A DNA stretch of 64,000 nucleotides, taken from the NCBI GenBank assembly GCA_036272055.1, contig DATAZL010000133.1:124001-188000 (forward strand), written 5' to 3'. The notes beneath the pieces are model-generated. The model was not told where the DNA came from. It did not search any database and worked only from the letters and a program-made list of their open reading frames with translations. Positions 17,082-25,827 of the stretch are shown one piece after another (position 1 is the stretch's first letter; the number at the start of each line of letters is the position of its first letter). Made by a program: the position numbers and the translations under genes. Origin of the DNA: DASZVB01 sp036272055. GTDB lineage: Bacteria > Myxococcota_A > Polyangia > Polyangiales > Polyangiaceae.

Positions 17082-19235
17082 TCAGTCTTGATCGATCATC
17101 TTCAGCTCGTCGTGGGTGAACATGCGGTGCTTCGGCATGGACCTGGGGTGCCACGGCCACGGGGTGGGCTTGATGGTGCTGTCGACGGGGCCGAAGTCGG
17201 GGGGTGGCTTTCGGTGGTGCGTCGCGGCCTCGTACGCTGCGCCGATCTCGAAGAGCTTCGGTTCGCTGAAGGGCAGACCGAGGATGTCCATGCCGACAGG
17301 CAGCTCGGCGTCGATGGGCGGCAGGAGGTTGCTGTCCGCATCGCGATCGTACACCTGCGTGGTGAAGCCGGCGGGCACCGTCATGGCCGGGAAGCCGCGG
17401 CTGTTGATGTTCGTCCAGAGTCCCGAACCTCGATCGTTCTTCGACGGTTCGCGGGGGGACGTGAGGATCGACGGAGGGATGTTTCCCGTCGGGTACACGA
17501 CGGCGTCGAGACCGTTCTCCGCGAAGCATTGGAACACGGTGGTCTGCGTCGCGAACCGATTCTGCAGAGCGGCAGCGCTGTTCAGCGTCAGATCCTTGTC
17601 CGAGGTCATGAGCCCGCTCTTGCGATCGGGGAACGCCGGATCACTCCAGAAATTCGCCTTCGTGTAGAGATCGGTGAGCGTCCGGACCTCGGTGTCTCCG
17701 CGATCCTGGAGGTAGAGGTTGGTGAAGTACTTGGTGTCGCCGACGTCGTTTCCGCCGCCGCCGAGGTTCCTGAGGCTCGGCTGCCCGGTCGCCGTGTGAG
17801 GGACGGCCGTCTTTCCGAAGTACATGTCGAGCAAGATCGGAATGTGATCCGCCGTCGGCGCGCCGGTCGCGTCCACGGGGAACACGTCGGGGAACGCGCT
17901 GATGAAGAGCTGATTTCGCCACTCGGGGACGACGCGGTCGACCTGCTTCTGACAGAGCGCGCCGTGCTCGCCGGGGTCCACGATGGTCGCGCCGAGATCC
18001 CGCAGGTCGCTGATCGCCTTGTCCACGATGTCGATCGTCTCGTCATCGGCAACGGTGAAGAGAGCCTTGTCCATGTACTCGCGCACCACACCGATACGAA
18101 CGCCGTCGAGCCGCGAGCGACGGGTGAACGTGTAATACGGTCGGTCCGGTTTACGATTGACGCTGAAGGCCGTCCACTCGTCGTTCGCGTCGAACCCGGC
18201 ATAGACGTCGAGCAGGCGCGCGGCGTCTTCGACCGTACGGCAGATGGGCCCGACGCGGGTGACGAGGCCGCGCTGGAACATGCCGTCGCCGCTCACGAGC
18301 TCGCGGGTCGGCGCGATGCCGACCTCGTTGTTGTTCTTCGAAGGCTCACGTACCGACGTGCCCGACTCTTCGCCGATCGCGCAGGTGACGAAGTTCGCCG
18401 CCACCGCCATGCCTGAACCGCCGCTCGACGCGCCGGGGCTACGCTCGGTGTCGTACGCGTTGCACATGGTGCCGCCCCAGGAGCTGCGGGTGCCGGTGAT
18501 GCCGCCCGCCGCGTACTCGCCCATGTTCGACTTCGCGATCACGATCGCTCCCGCGTCGCGCAGCCGTTTCACGAAGGTGGCGTCCCGCGGCGGCCGGTCG
18601 TTCGCGTAGAACGCGTCGGCGCCGGCGGTCGTCCGCAGGTCGAAGGTGTTGTACTGATCCTTGATGGCCAGCACCACGCCGTGAAGTGGCCCGACGAGCT
18701 TGCCCGTCTTCGCGAACTCCGCGTCCTCGGCCGCCGCGACCTCGAGCGCGTCCGGCATGTTCGGATCGTCGTCGACGAGGTCGGTCTGACTGCGCGCCTT
18801 GCGCGAGTCGAAGCCCCACGTCTTTCGTGCTTCGGGGCGCAGATTCAACGTCATGAGCGCGTTGAGCTTGCCGGCGTGCGGGATCGTCGAGATGGGGCCG
18901 AGGATGCCGTCCGGCTGATTCACGCACGTGCCGTTGTACGCCTTGATGCGCTCGAGATACTTCGTGACGAGCGCCGTGGCAGTGAGCCGCCGGCCGAGGA
19001 TCGCTTCCTGGATGTCGCTGATGGTCGCCTCCTCGACCTGAAACGGCGCGCGACGGCCCGGCAGCGTGAAGGACCTCGGCGCTGGCGTGGCGGAGACGGT
19101 CAGGGCGGCCGTCTCGGTCGCCACTTGCTCCTCGGGCCTGACCCCGTCTCCGTCACTGCTACACGACACCGCAGACAGGAGGACGCAGGGAGTGAGGTAC
19201 CTCGCTCGATTCCACTTCGAGGACGATTCGTGCAT
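17082..19235 (-). CDS. Exported amidase (amidase-signature family)
   Basis: 717 residues. ATG 19235 is chosen because an AAGGAG lies 6 bases upstream; it gives a lipoprotein-type signal (TPCVLLSAVSC). The catalytic triad is visible: Lys192 in VVLAIKDQYN, the cis-Ser around 270 in SPGASSGGSGMA, and the nucleophile Ser294 in ESGTSVREPS. The C-terminal part has WTNINSRGFPAMTVPAGF and the DILGLPFSEPKL motif. The domain is longer than usual, with an insertion around residues 440-560. It would hydrolyse an amide outside the cytoplasm; the substrate is unknown. It is divergent from a regulator carrying an amide/urea-type sensor domain. Confidence 0.9.
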   Translation of the reverse strand: MHESSSKWNRARYLTPCVLLSAVSCSSDGDGVRPEEQVATETAALTVSATPAPRSFTLPGRRAPFQVEEATISDIQEAILGRRLTATALVTKYLERIKAYNGTCVNQPDGILGPISTIPHAGKLNALMTLNLRPEARKTWGFDSRKARSQTDLVDDDPNMPDALEVAAAEDAEFAKTGKLVGPLHGVVLAIKDQYNTFDLRTTAGADAFYANDRPPRDATFVKRLRDAGAIVIAKSNMGEYAAGGITGTRSSWGGTMCNAYDTERSPGASSGGSGMAVAANFVTCAIGEESGTSVREPSKNNNEVGIAPTRELVSGDGMFQRGLVTRVGPICRTVEDAARLLDVYAGFDANDEWTAFSVNRKPDRPYYTFTRRSRLDGVRIGVVREYMDKALFTVADDETIDIVDKAISDLRDLGATIVDPGEHGALCQKQVDRVVPEWRNQLFISAFPDVFPVDATGAPTADHIPILLDMYFGKTAVPHTATGQPSLRNLGGGGNDVGDTKYFTNLYLQDRGDTEVRTLTDLYTKANFWSDPAFPDRKSGLMTSDKDLTLNSAAALQNRFATQTTVFQCFAENGLDAVVYPTGNIPPSILTSPREPSKNDRGSGLWTNINSRGFPAMTVPAGFTTQVYDRDADSNLLPPIDAELPVGMDILGLPFSEPKLFEIGAAYEAATHHRKPPPDFGPVDSTIKPTPWPWHPRSMPKHRMFTHDELKMIDQD

Positions 19236-19569
19236 CACGGGCTCCTTCGCTATGTTTCGGATCAATTACAGGCCGCCGCGTCGCCACCGGCACACGACGA
19301 AACGTCGTGATGAGGCTCGCCGTGTGCGGAAAACCGACGACGCGACTCGTTCGACGCTATCCGCGGCACACTCTTGTCGCCGTGGAATCTCCGTTGAAGG
19401 CGCGTGTAATTTTCGGCGTGCCACCGCAAGCGACGTATCAGGCCGCCGAGACAGTCGAGCGCAGCGAGTGACGCTTCGGTGACACTCGTCGTGCTCGGCG
19501 ATACCGGAGAAGAGCGAGCATTTAACCGTCCAGACTTCGTCGCTCGGTTACGACGCTTCCACAGCGAAC
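19236..19569. other. Divergent control region of amidase and sensor-regulator
   Basis: A 334-bp spacer between the two divergent starts with no recognisable coding homology. It contains one strong palindrome (19293-19309, listed separately) and a looser CGTCG...CGACG pair (19538-19542 and 19551-19555) close to the regulator start. Confidence 0.5.
19293..19309. promoter_or_regulatory. Candidate operator CACGACG-AAA-CGTCGTG
   Basis: A perfect 7-3-7 inverted repeat about 58 bp upstream of the amidase start and 260 bp upstream of the regulator start. Its position fits control of the amidase by the neighbouring winged-helix protein, although OmpR-type domains more often bind direct repeats. Assignment is inference from position. 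Confidence 0.4.
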
Positions 19570-21117
19570 ATGGCACCCGAAACGCTCGTGTTTCCCCCGT
19601 TTCGTCTGGACGGCATGAACCAGGAGCTCTTCCGCGGTACGGAGCCGATCGTCCTCAGGCCCAAGACGTTCGCGTTTCTCTGGTATCTGGTGCGTCACCC
19701 TCAGCGCCTCCTGACGAAGGAGGAACTTCTGACCAACCTGTGGTCGGACGTGATCGTGAGCGACGATCTGCTCCGGGGTTACATCCGGGAGTTGCGCGTG
19801 GCGCTCGGGGACGATGCGCGCAGCCCACGTTACATCGCGACCGTGTCGCGACGTGGCTACAAGTTCCTGCCCTCGGTGACGAGCGACGCGTCCGAGAGCG
19901 CGCCCCCTTCCCCGCTCGCCGTCCGGCCCCCAGCGCGTTCGACGAGACCGCCCATCCGCGTGGGCGTTCTCCACTCGCTCACGGGAATGATGGCGGCAAG
20001 CGAGACGTCGACCGTCGACGCAACGCTGTTCGCCGTGGAAGAGCTGAACCAGCGTGGCGGCGTGTGCGGCCGCCGGGTTGAGGCGCTCGTCGCCGACGGC
20101 CAGTCCGACGAGCGCGTCTTTGCTCGCGAGGCGGAGCGGCTCATCACCGAGGAGGGCGTTCGTGTCCTGTTCGGTTGCTGGACCTCAGCGAGCCGGAAGA
20201 CGGTCCGCGAGGTGGTCGAACGGCACGACGGTCTCCTGTTTTATCCAGTGCAGTTCGAGGGCATGGAGGAATCGCCGAACATCGTCTACACGGGCGCCGC
20301 GCCGAACCAGCAGATCCTCCCCGCGGTTCGATGGACGTTCGGCTTCCTGCGCAAACGGCGCTACTTCCTGGTCGGTCGGGACACGGTTTTCTCGTGGGCG
20401 GCCCACGCCGTCATCCGCGACGAGGTGCAACAGCTCGACGGCGAGATTGTCGGCGAAGCGTACCTCTCGCCGAGCGGCGCGAACGTCGCGAACGTCGTGG
20501 AAGCGATCGCCGGAAGCGACGCCGATATCATCCTCAACACCATAGGCGGCGATCTCGTCGCGATGTACTCGCGCGCACTGCGGGCGTCGGGCATCACACC
20601 GAGCCTGGTTCCGACCATGTATTTCTGCGTCAGCGAGGTCGAGCTCCTCGGCTTCTCACCGTCGGACAGCATCGGCGACTACGGCGCGTGGAACTACTTT
20701 CAGAGCATCGAACGCCCGGAGAACAAGGCGTTCGTGGATCGCTTCCGGACGCGCTACGGCTCGCGCCGCGTCGTGGCAGACCCGATGGAAGCAAGCTACG
20801 TGGGCGTCCATCTGTGGGCACGAGCGGTCGAAGCAGCCGATGACGACGACGCACGAGGGGTGCGCGAATCCCTCCGCAGCCAGAGCTTCGACGCGCCGGA
20901 GGGCCTGATCCGTATCGACCCCGAGAGCCAGTACGCGTGGAAGACGATGCGACTCGGGAGGGTCGTCGCCGGGGGTCAGTTCGAGGTGATATGGAGCTCC
21001 GAGCGGCCGTTGCGCCCCGAGCCATTCGCGAGCACGCGCTCGCCCGCGTCCTGGACGGCGCTCCTCTCGGATCTGTTCCACCGCTGGGACGGTCACTGGT
21101 CTGCCGGCATGCGGTGA
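19570..21117 (+). CDS. OmpR-type DNA-binding domain fused to UrtA/AmiC-type amide-sensor domain
   Basis: 515 residues. Residues 5-100 are a winged-helix (Trans_reg_C) domain: LRPKTFAFLWYLVRHPQRLL, KEELLTNLWSDVIVSDDLLR, RYIATVSRRGYKFLP. A Pro-rich linker without a membrane helix follows. From about 134 the protein is a type I periplasmic-binding fold of the urea/short-chain-amide branch (PIRVGVLHSLTGMMAASETS, FGCWTSASRKTVREVVERHD, FYPVQFEGMEESPNIVYTGA). No signal peptide is seen, so the sensor is cytosolic. The layout suggests a one-component regulator that binds an amide-like ligand and controls the divergent amidase; that link is inferred. Confidence 0.85.
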   Translation: MAPETLVFPPFRLDGMNQELFRGTEPIVLRPKTFAFLWYLVRHPQRLLTKEELLTNLWSDVIVSDDLLRGYIRELRVALGDDARSPRYIATVSRRGYKFLPSVTSDASESAPPSPLAVRPPARSTRPPIRVGVLHSLTGMMAASETSTVDATLFAVEELNQRGGVCGRRVEALVADGQSDERVFAREAERLITEEGVRVLFGCWTSASRKTVREVVERHDGLLFYPVQFEGMEESPNIVYTGAAPNQQILPAVRWTFGFLRKRRYFLVGRDTVFSWAAHAVIRDEVQQLDGEIVGEAYLSPSGANVANVVEAIAGSDADIILNTIGGDLVAMYSRALRASGITPSLVPTMYFCVSEVELLGFSPSDSIGDYGAWNYFQSIERPENKAFVDRFRTRYGSRRVVADPMEASYVGVHLWARAVEAADDDDARGVRESLRSQSFDAPEGLIRIDPESQYAWKTMRLGRVVAGGQFEVIWSSERPLRPEPFASTRSPASWTALLSDLFHRWDGHWSAGMR

Positions 21118-21191
21118 CTTTCCGGGTTCGCGAACGAGCACGCCTCCGCTATTGATCGAGGATGGGTTTGCTCCGTCGCAGGATCCCTGAG

Positions 21192-21550
21192 CGTCGCTAC
21201 CCGCCGGTGGTGAGCCCGACGACGGAACGAACACCACCGCCGATGCCGGCCCGCCGACGCCGTCCGCCGATGCGGGAGCCCCTCCCCCTGATGATGCTGG
21301 CTACGCTCAGAACAGGGGAGCTCGCGACGCTGGTTTGCCTCTCCGCGACGCGAGCGGACCGGTGACGCCGGTCGACGATGGCGGCAGTGATTCCGGTACG
21401 CCGCCGCACAGGCCGAGCAAGAGTGCGTCATCGACGAAGGGATGTTCCTGCGCTCTCGAGGGCTCCGCAGCGAGCGAAGCGCCGGGGACGTTCGCCGCGT
21501 TCGTGTCAATCCTGGTGATGGTGCGCCGTCGAGGTAGACGACCATCTTGA
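21192..21550 (+). pseudogene. Tail of a MYXO-CTERM-type surface protein
   Basis: The open frame has no upstream homology; a stop lies just before 21192 and only TTG 21335 could start it. It encodes an Asp/Pro/Gly-rich linker (DAGPPTPSADAGAPPPDDAG) and then GCSCALEGSA, a hydrophobic stretch (FAAFVSILVMV) and RRRGRRPS. This is the tripartite MYXO-CTERM sorting pattern: Cys motif, membrane segment, Arg cluster. The protein it once anchored is gone. Its stop overlaps the TTG of the next gene. Confidence 0.6.
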
Positions 21551-22047
21551 GCAGGAGCATCGAGTTCGTTTCGCGTGTCGTCTTGATCGGTGGTGGCGCC
21601 ACGATCGTGATGGATCTCTGGGCGCTCCTGCTCCGGCAGTTCGGAGTGCCTTCTCTGAATTTCGCCTTTCTCGGACGGTGGCTCGGCCATCTCCCCGACG
21701 GGCAATGGATTCACGAGAGCATCGCCAAGGCAGCTCCCGTCAGAGGCGAACGGCTGATCGGGTGGTGCGCCCACTACACGATCGGAATGACCTTTGCGGC
21801 GGTCCTGCTCGCGATATTCGGCTTGGGCTGGGCACACTCGCCTTCGCTGTATCCTGCCCTCGCCATCGGAATACTGACGGTAGTGGCGCCGCTCCTGGTG
21901 CTCCAGCCGGCGATGGGCGCCGGCATCGCGTCGTCGAAAACCGCAAGGCCCGCCTTCAACTGCGTGAAGAGCCTGGTCACGCACACAGTCTTCGGTTTCG
22001 GTCTCTACCTCGCCGCGATCTCGACAGCGTCGCTGCGATTCTCTTGA
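21547..22047 (+). CDS. DUF2938 family membrane protein
   Basis: 166 residues with about four membrane helices. The family opening is recognisable (VLIGGGATIVMDLWALLLRQ), as are LIGWCAHYTIGMTFAAVLL and AIGILTVVAPLLVLQPAMG. TTG 21547 fits the family N-terminus and no ATG or GTG is available before the first conserved residues; a GAGG lies about 11 bases upstream. Function unknown. Confidence 0.85.
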   Translation: MSRSIEFVSRVVLIGGGATIVMDLWALLLRQFGVPSLNFAFLGRWLGHLPDGQWIHESIAKAAPVRGERLIGWCAHYTIGMTFAAVLLAIFGLGWAHSPSLYPALAIGILTVVAPLLVLQPAMGAGIASSKTARPAFNCVKSLVTHTVFGFGLYLAAISTASLRFS

Positions 22048-22063
22048 AGAGCGACCGCGGCCC

Positions 22064-23698
22064 TCAACCGGCTCTGCGCGCGTCCACGAGCACGCCGGGA
22101 TTCAAGATCCCCGCGGGATCCAGTGCGTGCTTGGCGGCGCGCAGTGCGGCGGCGAACGGTTCGGTCCGCTGGCGGTCGTACCAGGGACGGTGATCGCGGC
22201 CGACGGCGTGGTGGTGGGTGATGGTTCCGCCGTTCGCGACGATCGCGTCGGAGACGGCGGCCTTGAGCTCGTCCCACTGGGCGACGAGGCTTCCCCATCG
22301 CCCTGGCGCGTAGACCCCGAAGTACGGAGCGACCCCGTCCGGGTAGACGTGCGTGAAGCGGCACGTCAGGAGGCCGCCGCCGCATACCCGCGCGAGCGCC
22401 TCGTTTCCGGCGTGGAGCACGGCGGCGTGGAGCGTCTCGAACGCATGCCACGTGCAGGCCGTCTCGAACGTCTCGGCGATCATGCCGTATTGCGCCATCA
22501 CGTCGCGCTGGTACGGCATCCGGAGAAACGACGACTTCCACGTCGCTCCGGCGTCGCCCGGCTCGGCGTCTCCGACGCGGTCGTGCTCGATGCGAGCGGG
22601 TCTCGGCAGCGTGCCGCCATGGTCGCGCGCGAGCTCCTCGGCTCGTGCCATCCAGGCGTCCATCGGGTGATCCGCTGACTCGAACGCCAGCGCGAGCACG
22701 CCCCCGCTCGTCGCGGTGCCCGCGTTCACGAACGCCTCCGCGGCATCGAGCAGACGGCAATTCGACGGATTGAGCCCGGACTGCGAAAGCGCGCGCACGG
22801 CGCTGACCGCCGCGGAGTAATCGTCGAAGTGCACCGACGCGCGAGCGCGGAAACGCGGTCGATCCTGCAGGCGCATCCACGCCTCGGTGATCACGCCGAG
22901 CGCGCCCTCGGAGCCCAGGAACATGCGATCCGCCGAGGGCCCGGCGCCCGAGCTCGGCAGCCTTCGTGACTCGGAGACGCCGCAGGGCGTGACGACGCGC
23001 ATCGACTCGGTGAGGTCGTCGATGTGCGTGTAGAGCGTCGCGAAGTGACCACCGGCACGCGTCGCGAGCCAGCCTCCGAGCGTCGAGAACTCGAAGGACT
23101 GCGGGAAGTGACGGAGTGTCAGGCCATGCGGGCGCAGCGCCGCCTCGAGACTCGGGCCAAACATACCTGCCTGGATGCGCGCCGCACGGCTCGTGCGATC
23201 GACCTCCACGACGCGGTTCAGTCGCTCGAGGTCGAGCGTGACGACGCCCGGATAACCGTCGAATCGTGGCTCCACGCCCCCGACGACGCTCGAACCGCCG
23301 CCGAACGGGATCAGCGCAATCCCTTCGCGGCTGCACCAGTCGAGGACGTCGACCACGTCTTGCTCGGTCTCGGGTCGCACCACGAGGTCGGGCACGTGCG
23401 AGACGTCGCCCATGAGGCTTCTCACGACGTCGCGGTAAGCCTTGCCGCGCGCGTGAGCGAGCCTGTCGACCACGTCGGTGGACGCAAGAGCAGCGAGTGA
23501 CGCCGGCGCTTCCACCCGTGAACGCGCGACGCCGAGCGAACGCGGCTCGGGCGGCCCGTGAAACTCCAGCGACGCTCCCGGCACGAGACCGCGCACCCGT
23601 GCAGCGAGCGCTTCTCGCTCCTCCAGTCCGGCCGCATCCTCGACGGTGCCCCAGCCCCACCACGAGCGCGTCTTCGTCGGAAGCGTGGGCATCGTCAT
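22064..23698 (-). CDS. FAD-binding oxidase, alkylglycerone-phosphate-synthase-like
   Basis: 544 residues of the VAO/PCMH fold. The FAD-binding part shows PETEQDVVDVLDWCSREGIA, IPFGGGSSVVGGVEP and HFPQSFEFSTLGGWLATRAG. The C-terminal cap carries TITHHHAVGRDHRPWYD, the His-rich signature of alkyl-DHAP synthases. Those enzymes swap the acyl chain of acyl-DHAP for a fatty alcohol to make ether lipids, which myxobacteria contain. It starts 4 bases after the stop of the patatin-like gene, so the two form an operon with the lipase first. Confidence 0.88.
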   Translation of the reverse strand: MTMPTLPTKTRSWWGWGTVEDAAGLEEREALAARVRGLVPGASLEFHGPPEPRSLGVARSRVEAPASLAALASTDVVDRLAHARGKAYRDVVRSLMGDVSHVPDLVVRPETEQDVVDVLDWCSREGIALIPFGGGSSVVGGVEPRFDGYPGVVTLDLERLNRVVEVDRTSRAARIQAGMFGPSLEAALRPHGLTLRHFPQSFEFSTLGGWLATRAGGHFATLYTHIDDLTESMRVVTPCGVSESRRLPSSGAGPSADRMFLGSEGALGVITEAWMRLQDRPRFRARASVHFDDYSAAVSAVRALSQSGLNPSNCRLLDAAEAFVNAGTATSGGVLALAFESADHPMDAWMARAEELARDHGGTLPRPARIEHDRVGDAEPGDAGATWKSSFLRMPYQRDVMAQYGMIAETFETACTWHAFETLHAAVLHAGNEALARVCGGGLLTCRFTHVYPDGVAPYFGVYAPGRWGSLVAQWDELKAAVSDAIVANGGTITHHHAVGRDHRPWYDRQRTEPFAAALRAAKHALDPAGILNPGVLVDARRAG

Positions 23699-23702
23699 CG
23701 CC

Positions 23703-24764
23703 TCAGAGCGGCTTCGCGACCTGGCCGATGCGCCCGCTGTCGACCAGCTCCGCGAAGATTTCTCCGAGCTCGTTGCTTCTGGTCATGACCTGTCTCCAGG
23801 CGGTGCGTCGCTCGTCGTCGCGGAGCGCGCGAAAATCTTTGCGGTCCGGGATCTTTCCGCGGGGTAGCGACGCGACGAAGGCGTCACTCGGCGCGAGGAC
23901 CACGACGCGCCGCAGGCCGCGGGTGCGACGGGACGCAAACGACTTGTCGAACCAGCCCGGCACGAGGTGCGGGTAGAAGTGCGGATACAGCGCGAGCCCG
24001 TCCACCGGATCGATCTCCGTGCCGAAGTGATAGTCCGCGATGCCGCCGTCTCGATACATGCCGGGCGGCGCGCCACTCGGATCGCGGACACCGCTCATCA
24101 CCGTAGGAATCGCCGCGCTCGCGGAGAGAGCGGCAAACGCGTTCTCCCGCGTCAGCGTGACGTGACGGGTCGGCAGCTGTCGCCATGGTGCGAACGGGCC
24201 CGGATCTCCCGCCGCGTCGAACACGACGCGTTCTATCGCGCCGGAGAGCGCCGGCCGCGCGACGGCGTTCAACGCGAAGGCCAGGGCGAGCCCCGCGAGC
24301 TGCGCACGGCCTTCGAGCGCCCCCATGTGACGAAACCGCGCCGCGACGACGTGAAGGCGCACGAGCGGATGTTCGACGAGGGGCCCGACGCCCCCCTCGC
24401 CGAGCAGAGCACGAAGGATGCGCGCGCCCTCCGCGCTGACGTCCGCGGCCGTCGGCTCGCCGGCGTAGCTCTGCTCGTCCACGTACGCGGTCTCGAAGCG
24501 CTGCAACGCCGCGAGCGGGTCAGCCGTGCAGAGGGCCGCGAACCGCCACGTGCCGATCGACGACGCCACCGCGTGCACCGGCGCGCGCGCGCCGTTCAAG
24601 AGCCACGGGAAGAGCACGCGATCGAGCCCGCGCAGCACGAGCCACTTCGCGCCCCCGGAAGCGCCGACGAGGACGCGCACCCGCGCCGGCGAGAGCCCAC
24701 CGTCGCGAAGCTCGGCGAGAGCGTCGGGACCTGCGAGGACGGAGAGTGACGACTCGTGCAGCAT
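23703..24764 (-). CDS. Patatin-like phospholipase
   Basis: 353 residues. The patatin elements are VLVGASGGAKWLVLRGLDRV (oxyanion region), VHAVASSIGTWRFAAL (nucleophile elbow with Ser, a variant of GxSxG) and MYRDGGIADYHFG (catalytic Asp in the DGG/DGA motif). It lacks a signal peptide. With the ether-lipid-type oxidase 4 bp downstream it may act on membrane lipids or storage lipids. Confidence 0.85.
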   Translation of the reverse strand: MLHESSLSVLAGPDALAELRDGGLSPARVRVLVGASGGAKWLVLRGLDRVLFPWLLNGARAPVHAVASSIGTWRFAALCTADPLAALQRFETAYVDEQSYAGEPTAADVSAEGARILRALLGEGGVGPLVEHPLVRLHVVAARFRHMGALEGRAQLAGLALAFALNAVARPALSGAIERVVFDAAGDPGPFAPWRQLPTRHVTLTRENAFAALSASAAIPTVMSGVRDPSGAPPGMYRDGGIADYHFGTEIDPVDGLALYPHFYPHLVPGWFDKSFASRRTRGLRRVVVLAPSDAFVASLPRGKIPDRKDFRALRDDERRTAWRQVMTRSNELGEIFAELVDSGRIGQVAKPL

Positions 24765-24810
24765 GATTTACCGGAAGTGACCCGGAGCTTACTGAATATC
24801 TCATGCGACG

Positions 24811-25707
24811 TTATCCGCCGTCGTTGGCGTCGAAATAATGCCCTTCGTCGAGGTCGGCGATGAGCCCGGGGTGTACCGGATTCCAGTCGAGGAGCTCGCG
24901 CGTCACTGCGCTGGACGCCGGGCTGTCCATGCCGAAGAATTCACCGAGGAAGCCGAAGTGCGCGGCCGCATCCGCCGCCGGAATCGACGCCACCGGGACC
25001 TTCAGGTGACGGCCGATCGCCTCGGCGATGGTGCGCGTCGGAATGCCCTCCTCGGCGATCGCGTGGACCGCGCCGGTCGGTCCCTTCTCCACCGCGAGGC
25101 GAACACAGCTCGCGGCGTCGAACCGATGCACCGCGGGCCAGCGGCTCGACCCATCGTCGATGTAGCCGGCGACGCCCTTGGCGCGCGCGATGGCGATCAG
25201 CGCCGGGACGAACCCGTGATCACCGCGGCCGTGCACCGTCGGCGCGAAGCGCACCAGCGACGCTCGCACGCCGCGCTCGTTGAACGACATCGTCATCCGC
25301 ATGCCGGCCGTGCGGGGAAAGCTGCCGGTCGCCTCGTCGCGCTCCGTCGCCACGCGTCCTGGCGCGAGAGCGATCACACCGGACGCCACGACGAGCGGCT
25401 TGCCGGAGCCCTCGATGGCGGTGCCCAGCGCCTGCACCGCACGCTCATCGGTCCGCGCCGAGGCCGCGAAGTTCGAAAAGTCGTGGATGAACGCGAGATG
25501 GATGACGCCGTCCGCGCTCGCCGCGCCCGCGCGCAGGGCGTCGAGATCCTCGAGATCGCCGCGCTGCACCTGTGCGCCGGCAGCCGTCAGGGCTGCGGCC
25601 GACGCCTCGGACCGGGCTAGCCCGACGACCTGATGGCCCGCACGGACGAGCTCCTGAAGGACCGCGGAACCGATGAAACCGGACGCGCCGGTGATGAATA
25701 CGCGCAT
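24811..25707 (-). CDS. NAD(P)-dependent SDR / epimerase-like reductase
   Basis: 298 residues of the atypical extended SDR group. The Rossmann motif is GASGFIGSAVLQELVRAG (residues 7-24), then GLARSEASAAALTAAGA and VIHLAFIHDFSNFAASA. It is divergent from a TetR regulator, with operator-like repeats between them, a common arrangement in which the regulator controls the reductase. Substrate unknown. Confidence 0.9.
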   Translation of the reverse strand: MRVFITGASGFIGSAVLQELVRAGHQVVGLARSEASAAALTAAGAQVQRGDLEDLDALRAGAASADGVIHLAFIHDFSNFAASARTDERAVQALGTAIEGSGKPLVVASGVIALAPGRVATERDEATGSFPRTAGMRMTMSFNERGVRASLVRFAPTVHGRGDHGFVPALIAIARAKGVAGYIDDGSSRWPAVHRFDAASCVRLAVEKGPTGAVHAIAEEGIPTRTIAEAIGRHLKVPVASIPAADAAAHFGFLGEFFGMDSPASSAVTRELLDWNPVHPGLIADLDEGHYFDANDGG

Positions 25708-25736
25708 GGGGAGCCTCTTTCTTCGTGGAAAACGCT

Positions 25737-25808
25737 ATGTCAGTCGCTGCCATCAAGCTATAGCGACTGATGTCAGTGACTGCAATGGGTGATGTCAGAG
25801 ACTGCAAT
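25737..25808. promoter_or_regulatory. Three repeated operator-like sites between SDR and TetR genes
   Basis: Three 17-bp copies of the form ATGTCAGTGACTGCAAT start at 25737 (diverged), 25770 and 25792; the last two differ at one base and are 22 bp apart, two helical turns. Each contains a CAGT-x-RCTG half-palindrome. In addition TCAGTCGCT (25740-25748) and AGCGACTGA (25762-25770) form a 9-bp inverted repeat. The array lies upstream of both divergent starts, as expected for TetR binding sites. Confidence 0.65.
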
Positions 25809-25827
25809 CGGAGGTAGAGTTGGACCC

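Noticed and set aside
22005..23663. A 552-codon minus-strand frame overlapping the alkyl-DHAP-synthase-like gene
   Set aside because: Same strand, other frame; only the frame starting at 23698 contains the FAD and His-rich motifs.
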